NCBI GenBank assembly: GCA_947173485.1
Contig: CAMWFH010000009.1
Location: 1 to 64,000 of the forward strand
DNA: 64,000 nt
Direction: 5' to 3'
DNA from: an uncultured Clostridia bacterium
GTDB lineage: Bacteria; Bacillota; Clostridia; Oscillospirales; Oscillospiraceae
The stretch's first letter is position 1. Each line of letters opens with the position of its first letter. The notes under the pieces are model-generated. The model saw nothing but the letters and a program-made list of their open reading frames with translations, was not told where the DNA came from and made no database searches. Both the position numbers and the translations under genes were made by a program. Shown here piece by piece: positions 1 to 6,347 of this stretch.

Positions 1-1
1 G

Positions 2-250
2 AAAAGTGTTTCCGTCTATATGGAGGGGCGCAGCCTTGTGGTCGAAAACGAGTGCCAGCCTATCCCTGACGATGAAATCCGCCGCCTGTTTGAACCGTTC
101 TATCGTCCAGATTTCTCCCGGAGCCGGGAGAGCGGGGGCAACGGCCTGGGTCTCTATATCGTGGACACGCTTTTGACCTCTATGGACATTCCCTATTCTT
201 TTAAGCCGATGAAGTCCCCGCCTGGGATGTGTTTCTCAATTCAGCTATAA
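2..250 (+). CDS. Sensor histidine kinase, C-terminal fragment (window edge)
   Basis: This is the last ~82 codons of a membrane sensor kinase whose 5' part lies outside the window. The residues visible are the ATP-binding HATPase_c end: an N-box-like VVENEC, an F-box LFEPFYR and the G2-box GGNGLGLYIV. The open frame runs to the window edge without a start, so it is partial and not shown to be broken. The next genes encode an FtsX-type permease and its ATPase. Two-component systems next to such ABC pairs commonly sense and expel cell-envelope-active peptides, so regulation of that pair is a reasonable inference. A terminator follows directly. Confidence 0.85.
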   Translation, partial: KSVSVYMEGRSLVVENECQPIPDDEIRRLFEPFYRPDFSRSRESGGNGLGLYIVDTLLTSMDIPYSFKPMKSPPGMCFSIQL

Positions 251-256
251 ATTCGG

Positions 257-283
257 AAAACTCCCCGGCTGGGGAGTTTTTCA
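257..283 (+). terminator. Rho-independent terminator after the sensor kinase
   Basis: A 10-bp arm at 257-266 pairs with 271-280 around a GGCT loop, and the second arm ends in a T-run. It separates the kinase transcript from the ABC genes. Confidence 0.8.
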
Positions 284-385
284 TTTCTGCCCAAATTCCA
301 TATACGTTTCATACCCATTCCACATTGGGGTGCTATTCTACGGGTGCGTTCGGAAGAACAGCACAACGATATGGAGGTATCAACC

Positions 386-1822
386 ATGAGCATTTTCAAA
401 AGGGCGTTTTTATACGTCACGCGAAAACGGGGGAAAACACTTCTCCTGTTCGCCATCCTGCTGATTATGGCAACCTTTGTCCTGACGGGCCTCTCCATCT
501 GGAAAGCGTCGGAGGCCGCGCAGCTTGACCTGCGGCAGAGTTTGGGCGGTAAATTTGACGTTTTCGTGGATTGGAGCAGCAGCCCCTATGTAGTGAAAGA
601 ACCCGTCAAAGATGAAGTGGACGAGGAAACCGGCAAGACATCAAGCAGCTTTCTCATGTACTCCACCGTACAATTTACCCCGGAGAATATTGCGGCCATC
701 AAAGGCGTTTCCGGCGTGAAGTATTGCGGCGCAAGGCAGGACAATCTTCTCCCATTTGACGGGCTTTCCCTGTTCCCCGGAACGATCTCAACCGATGCGA
801 AGTATCAGGGCTACACAAAGGCGCTGGGTGTCTGCAACACGGAGGACGATGAACTTTTCACCACCGGTACACTGACGCTGGCGGAAGGGCGGCATATCTC
901 CAACCACGATACCCATGTGGCAATTATTAGCCAGGACTTGGCGGAGAGAAACGAGTTGAAGATTGGGGATTATCTCACCGCCCATCGTTACAGCATGGAA
1001 GAACAGGGCTTCACCGGGCCGGAGATCAGAGTGCAGATCATCGGACTGTTTACCCCTCATGCGGTGGAGCAGTTTGGGGAAACTGTCACCACTTATGACA
1101 AAATCCAGAACCGGGTGTTTGTGGATTTGCAATCCTCGAAAGAATTTGACGGTGGGGAGATCAACTACGGCTTTTCCGCGCTCCATGTCACCATAGACGA
1201 CCCGCAGGACATGGCGCGGGTGGTAGCCGACGTAAAGGCCCTGCCGGGTATCGACTGGAAAGCCTTTACCGTGGAGGTGGACAATGAAACCTACGAAAAC
1301 GCCGCCGCTCCGCTGGCTACGCTGAATGAATTGGTCGTGACCCTGCTGGTGGTGATTATCGTTGTCAGCGCCATCATTCTGGCCCTGATATTGACCCTTT
1401 GGACAAAGACCCGCATCCATGAGATCGGCGTATTCCTGTCCGTGGGTATCAGGAAATCGGCTATTATCGGGCAGTATTTGATTGAGGTGCTGCTGATTGC
1501 CGTCCTCGCCTTTGGCCTGTCCTACTTCACCAGCAACGCCATAGCGGGGCAGATCGGCAACCACCTGTTGGAGCAGAGTATGCAGACCGGGCCGGAGGAC
1601 GATAACGATGTTGTTTCCGTTGCCGCCTCCGTTGAGATAGGCGCGGATAATCTCGTGCAAAAGCCCTTACCCACTGAAAACGGCATCCAAGTGTCCGTTG
1701 GGCTGGACAACCTCGCCCAACTCTATTTGATTGGCCTTGCTATTATCATTGTGGCGGTCAGCGCATCGTCCATCACGGTCATGCGGCTGAAACCCCGTGA
1801 AATCCTGTCAAAAATGAGCTGA
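386..1822 (+). CDS. ABC transporter permease, FtsX/MacB-like
   Basis: A 478-aa integral membrane protein with the FtsX-type layout: one N-terminal membrane helix after a basic start (MSIFKRAFLYVTRKRGK), a large extracytoplasmic domain of ~270 residues, then three C-terminal helices ending in RLKPREILSKMS, a typical FtsX-family tail. It should pair with the ATPase encoded 13 bp downstream as a MacB-like or peptide-resistance exporter. The start at 386 is chosen because GGAGG lies at 373-377; an in-frame ATG at 344 has no comparable ribosome-binding site. Exact substrate unknown. Confidence 0.85.
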   Translation: MSIFKRAFLYVTRKRGKTLLLFAILLIMATFVLTGLSIWKASEAAQLDLRQSLGGKFDVFVDWSSSPYVVKEPVKDEVDEETGKTSSSFLMYSTVQFTPENIAAIKGVSGVKYCGARQDNLLPFDGLSLFPGTISTDAKYQGYTKALGVCNTEDDELFTTGTLTLAEGRHISNHDTHVAIISQDLAERNELKIGDYLTAHRYSMEEQGFTGPEIRVQIIGLFTPHAVEQFGETVTTYDKIQNRVFVDLQSSKEFDGGEINYGFSALHVTIDDPQDMARVVADVKALPGIDWKAFTVEVDNETYENAAAPLATLNELVVTLLVVIIVVSAIILALILTLWTKTRIHEIGVFLSVGIRKSAIIGQYLIEVLLIAVLAFGLSYFTSNAIAGQIGNHLLEQSMQTGPEDDNDVVSVAASVEIGADNLVQKPLPTENGIQVSVGLDNLAQLYLIGLAIIIVAVSASSITVMRLKPREILSKMS

Positions 1823-1835
1823 AGGAGGGACTATC

Positions 1836-2471
1836 ATGCCTACATTGGAATTGAAAAATGTTTCTTACGCCTACGAAAAGGGAAAGGCAGTTTTGCAGAA
1901 CGTCAGCGGGTCACTGGAAACCGGGAAAATGTACGCCATCCTCGGCCCGTCCGGGTCGGGCAAGACCACGCTGCTGTCCCTGCTGGGCGGGCTGGATGTG
2001 CCGACACAGGGCGGCGTCCTGTTTGACGGCGAGGACATTACGGCAAAGGGGCTGGAACACCACCGCAGGAACCATATCTCGCTGATCTTCCAGAGCTACA
2101 ACCTGATCGACTACATGACGCCCGTTGAAAATGTGCGGCTTACCGCCAAGCTGGACGCCGCCCCCATTCTGGAACGGCTGGGGCTGGAGCAGGACGAGAT
2201 CACCCGGAATGTGCTGAAACTGTCCGGCGGGCAGCAGCAGCGGGTGGCGATTGCGCGGGCGTTGGCCTCCGATGCCCCAGTCATTTTAGCGGACGAGCCT
2301 ACCGGGAACCTGGATGCCGACACCGCCGAGGAAATCACGGCAATTTTGAAAGAGAGCGCCCATACGTTCGAGAAGTGCGTGGTGGTTGTGACGCACTCTG
2401 GCGAGGTGGCAAAGCAGGCGGATGTGGTGCTGGAAATCAAACGGGGACATTTGAAAGAGAGGGAAATGTGA
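1836..2471 (+). CDS. ABC transporter ATP-binding protein (LolD/MacB-like)
   Basis: A 211-aa nucleotide-binding subunit with Walker A GPSGSGKTT, signature LSGGQQQRVAIARAL, Walker B VILADEPTGNLD and the switch His in VVTHS. The DEPTGNLD form is characteristic of the MacB/LolD/BceA group. It is slightly shorter than the usual 220-250 aa but all motifs are present. It sits between the FtsX-type permease and a lipoprotein gene whose ATG overlaps its stop (TGATG), so the three are probably one translationally coupled exporter operon. Confidence 0.9.
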   Translation: MPTLELKNVSYAYEKGKAVLQNVSGSLETGKMYAILGPSGSGKTTLLSLLGGLDVPTQGGVLFDGEDITAKGLEHHRRNHISLIFQSYNLIDYMTPVENVRLTAKLDAAPILERLGLEQDEITRNVLKLSGGQQQRVAIARALASDAPVILADEPTGNLDADTAEEITAILKESAHTFEKCVVVVTHSGEVAKQADVVLEIKRGHLKEREM

Positions 2472-2734
2472 TGAAGAAAATTACTGCTATTTTGGCGTGT
2501 ATGCTGGTCTGCTTCTCGCTGTTCACCGGCTGTACTAATCAGAAAGACAGCAGCAATCAGGACACAAACGTGGGGAACTCTGTGGAATTTGATGATACGG
2601 ATATTGATATTGACACCGGAACAAAGCCAGGTGCCGAGGACAACTCTGACAGTGTTTCTCTGCCGGATGGCTATACTTACAGTTTCAAAAACCCGGACAA
2701 TGCGGACGGTATTGTAGTCACGCCGAGGGAGTAA
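2471..2734 (+). CDS. Small lipoprotein of the ABC exporter operon
   Basis: An 87-aa protein with a lipoprotein signal peptide (MKKITAILACMLVCFSLFTGC; lipobox LFTGC) followed by an acidic, low-complexity stretch rich in D, N and S. The start codon overlaps the stop of the upstream ATPase gene by two bases, so translation is probably coupled. No known domain is recognised. Its position suggests a surface partner of the exporter. Confidence 0.7.
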   Translation: MKKITAILACMLVCFSLFTGCTNQKDSSNQDTNVGNSVEFDDTDIDIDTGTKPGAEDNSDSVSLPDGYTYSFKNPDNADGIVVTPRE

Positions 2735-2789
2735 GAAAAAATTCCCGTTTCACACAGGTTCCATATTGGCTTTATATAGGTTCCACATG

Positions 2790-2820
2790 GCGGCGGTACT
2801 TTGGTAAAAAGTGCCGCCGC
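2790..2820. repeat. Inverted repeat in the 2,735-3,156 gap
   Basis: Arms 2790-2802 and 2808-2820 pair over 13 bp with one mismatch. No T-run follows, so it may be a structured RNA or DNA site and not a terminator. The rest of this gap holds a candidate 33-codon ORF (2853-2954) and a terminator (2982-3015). Confidence 0.5.
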
Positions 2821-2852
2821 TGTGATTTTGGCGGCTTTGGGAGGTAGCCGCT

Positions 2853-2954
2853 ATGTGGATATTACACTGTAAACAATTAGGAGAGCCGTTGTCAAAAAAA
2901 GCCCGGCCTCCACCGGGGACTATTGCGACCACGAGTATGTACTATACAGTGTAG
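2853..2954 (+). CDS. Candidate 33-aa small protein
   Basis: A short open frame starting MWILHCKQLGEPLSKK and ending TSMYYTV, preceded by GGGAGG seven bases before the ATG. It lies between the lipoprotein gene and the sigma-like gene of the element. The good ribosome-binding site is the only support; no family is recognised and there is no evidence of expression. Confidence 0.3.
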   Translation: MWILHCKQLGEPLSKKARPPPGTIATTSMYYTV

Positions 2955-2981
2955 GTTCTATACATTATTGTTCATCTTTTG

Positions 2982-3015
2982 CCCGGCGGGTCTGTGACCT
3001 GCCGGGTAATTTTTG
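2982..3015 (+). terminator. Rho-independent terminator upstream of the sigma-like gene
   Basis: CCCGGCGGGT and ACCTGCCGGG pair around a CTGTG loop (one G-T) and are followed by TAATTTTTG. It closes transcripts from the ABC operon before the sigma-like module. Confidence 0.7.
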
Positions 3016-3156
3016 TCGTTTCCTGCGGCCCAGAAAATTTTCTTCACTTTTTTCTCTGCGGAAATCGGTTTTGCGCGCAAAACCTGTGCCGCCGAACGCT
3101 CTGTTAGCGGAAAGGGAAAGTACCACCACCATCCCCCAGCGAAAGGGGGTGAGAAG

Positions 3157-3582
3157 ATGGAAACCAACCCCCGCGACTACGGCGAACGGTGCAGGTTTGA
3201 CGCCTTTTGCAAGACCGTATTGAAGCATGAGGCAATCGACTACATCCGGGAAATGAAGCGGCGGGCCAGCCGGGAAACGACCTTGGAGCGTCTGCCCCAG
3301 ACAGCGATGGACAAGCTGTGTTCAGTGGACAACTACCCCAGCGACAGCTATGTATTTTCGTACTGTGGCTGTGACCTGCCAATCAGAAGCCAAGAGGTGG
3401 CCGACGCCTTTGCGGGTCTGCCGGAGCAGGAGCAAAGCATTTTGATTTTGCGCCTGGTGCTGGACTTGACGGACAGCGAGATCGGCGAAGCCCTGGGGCT
3501 GTCCCGGAGCGCCGTCCAGCGGCGCAGAACAAAATCGCTGAATGCCCTGCGGACGAAATTGACAGCGAGGAAAGGAGGTTAG
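3157..3582 (+). CDS. Sigma-70-like regulator of a Tn1549-type element
   Basis: A 141-aa sigma-factor-like protein. The C-terminal half carries a sigma region-4 helix-turn-helix: LPEQEQSILILRLVLDLTDS, then EIGEALGLSRSAVQRRRTKS. The N-terminal part is a short region-2-like remnant. Proteins of this size and sequence occur beside the excision/integration end of Tn916/Tn1549-like conjugative transposons, where they are thought to control element genes; that role is inferred here. The ATG at 3157 follows GGGGGTGAGA. The next gene starts four bases after the stop, with AAAGGAGG before it. Confidence 0.75.
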   Translation: METNPRDYGERCRFDAFCKTVLKHEAIDYIREMKRRASRETTLERLPQTAMDKLCSVDNYPSDSYVFSYCGCDLPIRSQEVADAFAGLPEQEQSILILRLVLDLTDSEIGEALGLSRSAVQRRRTKSLNALRTKLTARKGG

Positions 3583-3586
3583 CACA

Positions 3587-3823
3587 ATGAAGCGCCGGAA
3601 CTACAAGGGCCGTGAGCTGCTGCCGCTGGCGGTGAGCGATGCGGCCCAGACCGGGGATGCTGACGCTGTGGAACAGGTCTTACGCTACTATGAGGGCTAC
3701 ATAAACAAGCTCTGTACCCGGACGGTCTACGACGAAAGCGGTTGTCCCCATGTCTGCCTGGATGAGTACATGAAAAGCCGTCTGGAAAACAAACTGATCC
3801 GCGCCATTCTCGGCGTGAACTGA
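3587..3823 (+). CDS. Helix-turn-helix domain protein of conjugative transposon
   Basis: A 78-aa protein (MKRRNYKGRELLPLAVSDAA... to LIRAILGVN) of the small conserved family that follows the sigma-like gene in Tn1549-like elements. It shows the family pattern AAQTGDADAVEQVLRYYEGY and a C-terminal YDESGCPH-V-LDEYMKSRLENK segment. It is probably regulatory. The sigma-like gene, this gene and the next small gene form one short operon. No excisionase or tyrosine integrase follows, so the element end is either remodelled or only a remnant is present. Confidence 0.75.
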   Translation: MKRRNYKGRELLPLAVSDAAQTGDADAVEQVLRYYEGYINKLCTRTVYDESGCPHVCLDEYMKSRLENKLIRAILGVN

Positions 3824-3914
3824 TAACCGGCCCCGGCTGGGGGAACAGCTTACCCTTTCCCTGTTCCTCCCGCCTGCGGGCCTTGCTTTGCGTTTTGGAA
3901 AGGGGGAAAACTAT

Positions 3915-4088
3915 CTGTCAGAAGAACAGACTAAAATCAAAACTAAAACCTGTCAAATCAAACTGCCGCAGGCTATCATAGAAACCTTTGCCCGTTTTCT
4001 CGTCCCGGAGATACGGAAATACTATGACAGCGAACAGGGCCAGCGGGAGTTTGCGGAGTGGCAGAAAGCATCGGACACAACTGGATAA
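3915..4088 (+). CDS. Small conserved protein of conjugative element
   Basis: A protein of about 57 aa reading SEEQTKIKTKTCQIKLPQ, then IIETFARFLVPEIRKYYDSE, ending KASDTTG. It is of a kind usually found just after the HTH protein in Tn1549-like elements; function unknown. The start is unusual: there is no ATG. CTG at 3915 lies eight bases after AGGGGG (3901-3906); TTG at 3888 is the in-frame alternative with no clear ribosome-binding site. Confidence 0.6.
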   Translation: MSEEQTKIKTKTCQIKLPQAIIETFARFLVPEIRKYYDSEQGQREFAEWQKASDTTG

Positions 4089-4092
4089 CCAT

Positions 4093-4141
4093 AAAACAGC
4101 GGAGGCCAAGGCTTTTATACCTTGACCTCCGCTGTTTGTTT
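4093..4141. terminator. Strong terminator hairpin at the element end
   Basis: Arms 4094-4111 and 4120-4137 pair over 18 bp with one mismatch; T-rich sequence follows on the plus strand. On the minus strand it would stop read-through from ssrA. Confidence 0.8.
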
Positions 4142-4146
4142 CGACA

Positions 4147-4209
4147 TCAGAGCCACACCATCACGGCGAAACCGCCCTTAAAATAATAGGTGTTCGTCCA
4201 ATGTCCGGT
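4147..4209 (-). pseudogene. C-terminal ORF remnant abutting ssrA
   Basis: On the minus strand an open frame reads TGHWTNTYYFKGGFAVMVWL and stops at 4147. Its upstream end coincides with the CCA end of ssrA at 4210, so its 5' part is absent. It looks like the tail of a gene from the inserted element, cut at the tmRNA junction. Family not recognised; chance openness over 21 codons is possible. Confidence 0.35.
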
Positions 4210-4578
4210 TGGTGGAGGTGAGGGGAGTTGAACCCCTGTCCGAAAACGATTCCACGGGACTTTCTCCGGGCGCAGACGGTCATTTCGAGCGGCAGATCCG
4301 CCCTGTTCCCGTTACACCAGGCAGGCCGTCACGCCTGGTGGTCAGGTGAGAGTCATCATTCATGGCACGGTCAACTCTTTCCGTACGCACGTTCACCGCT
4401 AAACGACGCCCTCCCTAAGTCGCGGTCCCCTCAGGTCGGACGGCTGCCAGCAATTAGGCAGCGATAGCTAAAGAATGATCGTTGTTCTTTAATTTATAAA
4501 GCGCCCATTTTTAAGGTGGTCAGGCACCACCGCCCGCTGGTCCGGCTTCCTCATCCCCGTCGAAACCGGTACACCCCC
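4210..4578 (-). ncRNA. ssrA: Transfer-messenger RNA (tmRNA)
   Basis: A 369-nt tmRNA that rescues stalled ribosomes and tags incomplete proteins. The 5' end GGGGGUG (from 4578) pairs with CACCUCC near the 3' end (one G-U), followed by discriminator A and encoded CCA at 4210-4212. The T-arm is seen as GGUUCAACUCC at 4222-4240. The tag reading frame ends at a TAA (4454-4456) and reads ...NNDHSLAIAA, aligning with TTA-GTC-GCA-AAC-GAC of E. coli if resume is at an AAC codon. The C-terminal AIAA is a typical protease-recognition tail. Confidence 0.95.
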
Positions 4579-4590
4579 AGATATAGGCTC

Positions 4591-4619
4591 ATATTAACAC
4601 AAACTTTCCAGGAGCGCAA
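4591..4619 (-). promoter_or_regulatory. Sigma-A-type promoter of ssrA
   Basis: TTGCGC (4619-4614), 17-bp spacer and TAATAT (4596-4591) on the minus strand. This places transcription start a few bases before the mature tmRNA 5' end. Confidence 0.6.
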
Positions 4620-4647
4620 GGGGGTCCCTGCCGTTTTTTGCGGCAGG

Positions 4648-5229
4648 TCAGCTTTTCCCAGCTGTGGGGCAGGCGCCGCTCTCCGCCGGCTCCAGCTTTT
4701 TCTGGAAATGGACCATGCCCGTGCGGTCCAGGGCGACCATCACCGCAGGGATCAGGACCAGCTGGAACACGATCCCCGGCACCGCCAGCAGCAGCGCCCC
4801 GGATAGGAACAGCTGCCAGGTGAAGGGCTCCCCGCCCACCCCGGAGAGGAGGGCCCGTACCACGCCCCAGACGATGCGCCCCCCCACCATCGCGATCAGC
4901 AGGGACCGGTACAGCGCCAAAAGGCACTTCCAACGGGACCGGGCGTAGAGGGCCCCGGCGACTCCGCCGTAGACCGCCAGCTCAAAGGCCATGGCGATCC
5001 CATTGGGGAACAGCGGCGGGAACCCCAGCAGGCTCCCCCGAAAAAGGGGCAGGACGAAGCCCACCGCCGCCCCGCAGCGCCAGCCGCAGAGCAGGCCACA
5101 CAGCAGCACCGGGATATGCGTAGGACAGAGCATATTGCCGATCTGAGGGATCTGTCCTGTTACGAAAGGGGCCACAAAGCCAATGGACAAAAACATAGCG
5201 GACAGCGTCAACTTTTTGCTCTTCGTCAT
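4648..5229 (-). CDS. ECF transporter S component
   Basis: A 193-aa integral membrane protein with about six hydrophobic segments and the N-terminal MTKSKKLTLSAMFLSIGFV pattern typical of ECF S components, which bind a vitamin or nucleobase and dock on a shared energising module. The energising genes are not nearby, so it would use a group II module encoded elsewhere. It is downstream of a kinase gene on the same strand with 29 bp between them. S component plus dedicated kinase suggests import and metabolic trapping by phosphorylation; the substrate cannot be named. The start at 5229 is supported by GGAGG upstream. Confidence 0.85.
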   Translation of the reverse strand: MTKSKKLTLSAMFLSIGFVAPFVTGQIPQIGNMLCPTHIPVLLCGLLCGWRCGAAVGFVLPLFRGSLLGFPPLFPNGIAMAFELAVYGGVAGALYARSRWKCLLALYRSLLIAMVGGRIVWGVVRALLSGVGGEPFTWQLFLSGALLLAVPGIVFQLVLIPAVMVALDRTGMVHFQKKLEPAESGACPTAGKS

Positions 5230-5258
5230 CTCCGTAGTTCCCTCCAAGCAGTTGCCGG

Positions 5259-6281
5259 TCAGAATAGCCGGCCGGTATCGATCGTCAGCGCGCATCCCTC
5301 CCGGATGCGGCAGGCGTGGAAATAGCGCTCCTCCATGGGGATCCACCGCTGCCGGAAGCCCTGGATGGCCGCCCCCTCCCGCTGGGAGAGGCGGCGGAGC
5401 TGGACCGCCTCCCCGCAGGTCAGGAAGATCCGCAGGCCGTAGGCATCCGCCAGCAGCGGATGCTGGGAGTAACTGCCCTCCACGATGGTCAGCGGGCAGG
5501 CAGGCAACGTTCGGACAGGGCGGAAAGCGTCCTGCCGGCAGTCGAAGGCCCGGTACCGGATGGGCGCGCCGGTCCTGGCGGGGCGCAGGCACTCCTGGGC
5601 GAACCGCTCCAGGTCCATATTCCCGCCGGGGACCTGCTCCCAGTCCGGGCCCCTCTGGGAGAAGGGCCGGTAGAAGTCGTCCATATGCAGCACCCGGCAG
5701 GGGAACAGCTGGACCAGCAGCGCCGCCAGGCCGGTCTTGCCGCTGCCGCAACGGCCGTCGATGGCCACCACCGCCGGGCCTCCCCGGCGGGCCAGCCGGT
5801 CCACCGTCAGCAGGGCGGGGAAGTAACCGGCATAGGGGGCCTGGAGCAGGCGGTAGTGGGGGCGGTAGGTCTGGCGAAAGACCTCGCTGTGGCGGACCGG
5901 GGGGCAGCCCTGCCGCCGGTAGTCCGCCAGCCAAGGCCCCAGGCCGGCCCGGCCCTCCAACAGCGCGAGCTTTTCCAGTAAGCCATCCATGGTCCCCTGA
6001 CAGCTCTGGGCTGTCAAGGCCAGCAGGCGGGCCAAAAGAGGAGCGGCCTCCTGGGGATCGTAGGCGTCTGTCAAGTGGAACCGGCACAATCCGCCGCCGA
6101 TCGTCTCCGGCGGGCGGTCCGGCAGGTCCTCCAGCCGCCACTCCGCCAGGATGCCGGTCTCCTGGTCCATCCCCAGATGGGCGGGGCCGAACTCGCTCTG
6201 ATAGGCCAGCTTCCCGTAGTCCTGGGGCAGCATCCGGGGATAGCGGGCGGCGTGTTCCTCAACGATCGTCAAAAACTCCAT
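5259..6281 (-). CDS. Uridine-kinase-like P-loop protein with N-terminal extension
   Basis: A 340-aa protein. Residues ~1-150 form an unrecognised domain (EFGPAHLG near 32-39) and residues ~165-340 are a uridine-kinase-type P-loop kinase with Walker A GRCGSGKTG, HMDDFYRPF and a C-terminal LTIDTG. The HMDDFY motif fits phosphoribulokinase/uridine kinase enzymes. It is cytoplasmic and precedes the ECF S-component gene in an apparent two-gene operon, so salvage of an imported nucleoside or vitamin precursor is the likely role. The promoter, a perfect 13-bp inverted repeat and the ribosome-binding site lie within 50 bp upstream. Confidence 0.75.
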   Translation of the reverse strand: MEFLTIVEEHAARYPRMLPQDYGKLAYQSEFGPAHLGMDQETGILAEWRLEDLPDRPPETIGGGLCRFHLTDAYDPQEAAPLLARLLALTAQSCQGTMDGLLEKLALLEGRAGLGPWLADYRRQGCPPVRHSEVFRQTYRPHYRLLQAPYAGYFPALLTVDRLARRGGPAVVAIDGRCGSGKTGLAALLVQLFPCRVLHMDDFYRPFSQRGPDWEQVPGGNMDLERFAQECLRPARTGAPIRYRAFDCRQDAFRPVRTLPACPLTIVEGSYSQHPLLADAYGLRIFLTCGEAVQLRRLSQREGAAIQGFRQRWIPMEERYFHACRIREGCALTIDTGRLF

Positions 6282-6330
6282 AGCGGCCTCCTGTCATCCC
6301 TACTGTACAGGAGGCCGCTCCCCTTGTCAA
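6282..6330 (-). promoter_or_regulatory. Promoter and 13-bp inverted-repeat operator of the kinase/ECF operon
   Basis: Minus strand: TTGACA (6330-6325), 17-bp spacer, TACAGT (6307-6302). A perfect inverted repeat, arms 6282-6294 and 6307-6319 with a 12-nt centre, covers the -10 element, start site and the AGGAGG ribosome-binding site. Since transcription should start near 6295, only one arm is in the RNA, so a DNA operator is more likely than an RNA switch. Confidence 0.65.
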
Positions 6331-6347
6331 GCCCCCCTGCTGTCCTG

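Noticed and set aside
5230..6141. Fusion of the ECF S component to a long upstream extension
   Set aside because: The extension is an out-of-frame reading of the kinase gene; the S component has its own ATG at 5229 and ribosome-binding site.
6282..6319. Riboswitch controlling the kinase/ECF operon
   Set aside because: The predicted start site is inside the inverted repeat, so the full stem would not be in the RNA; a DNA operator fits better.
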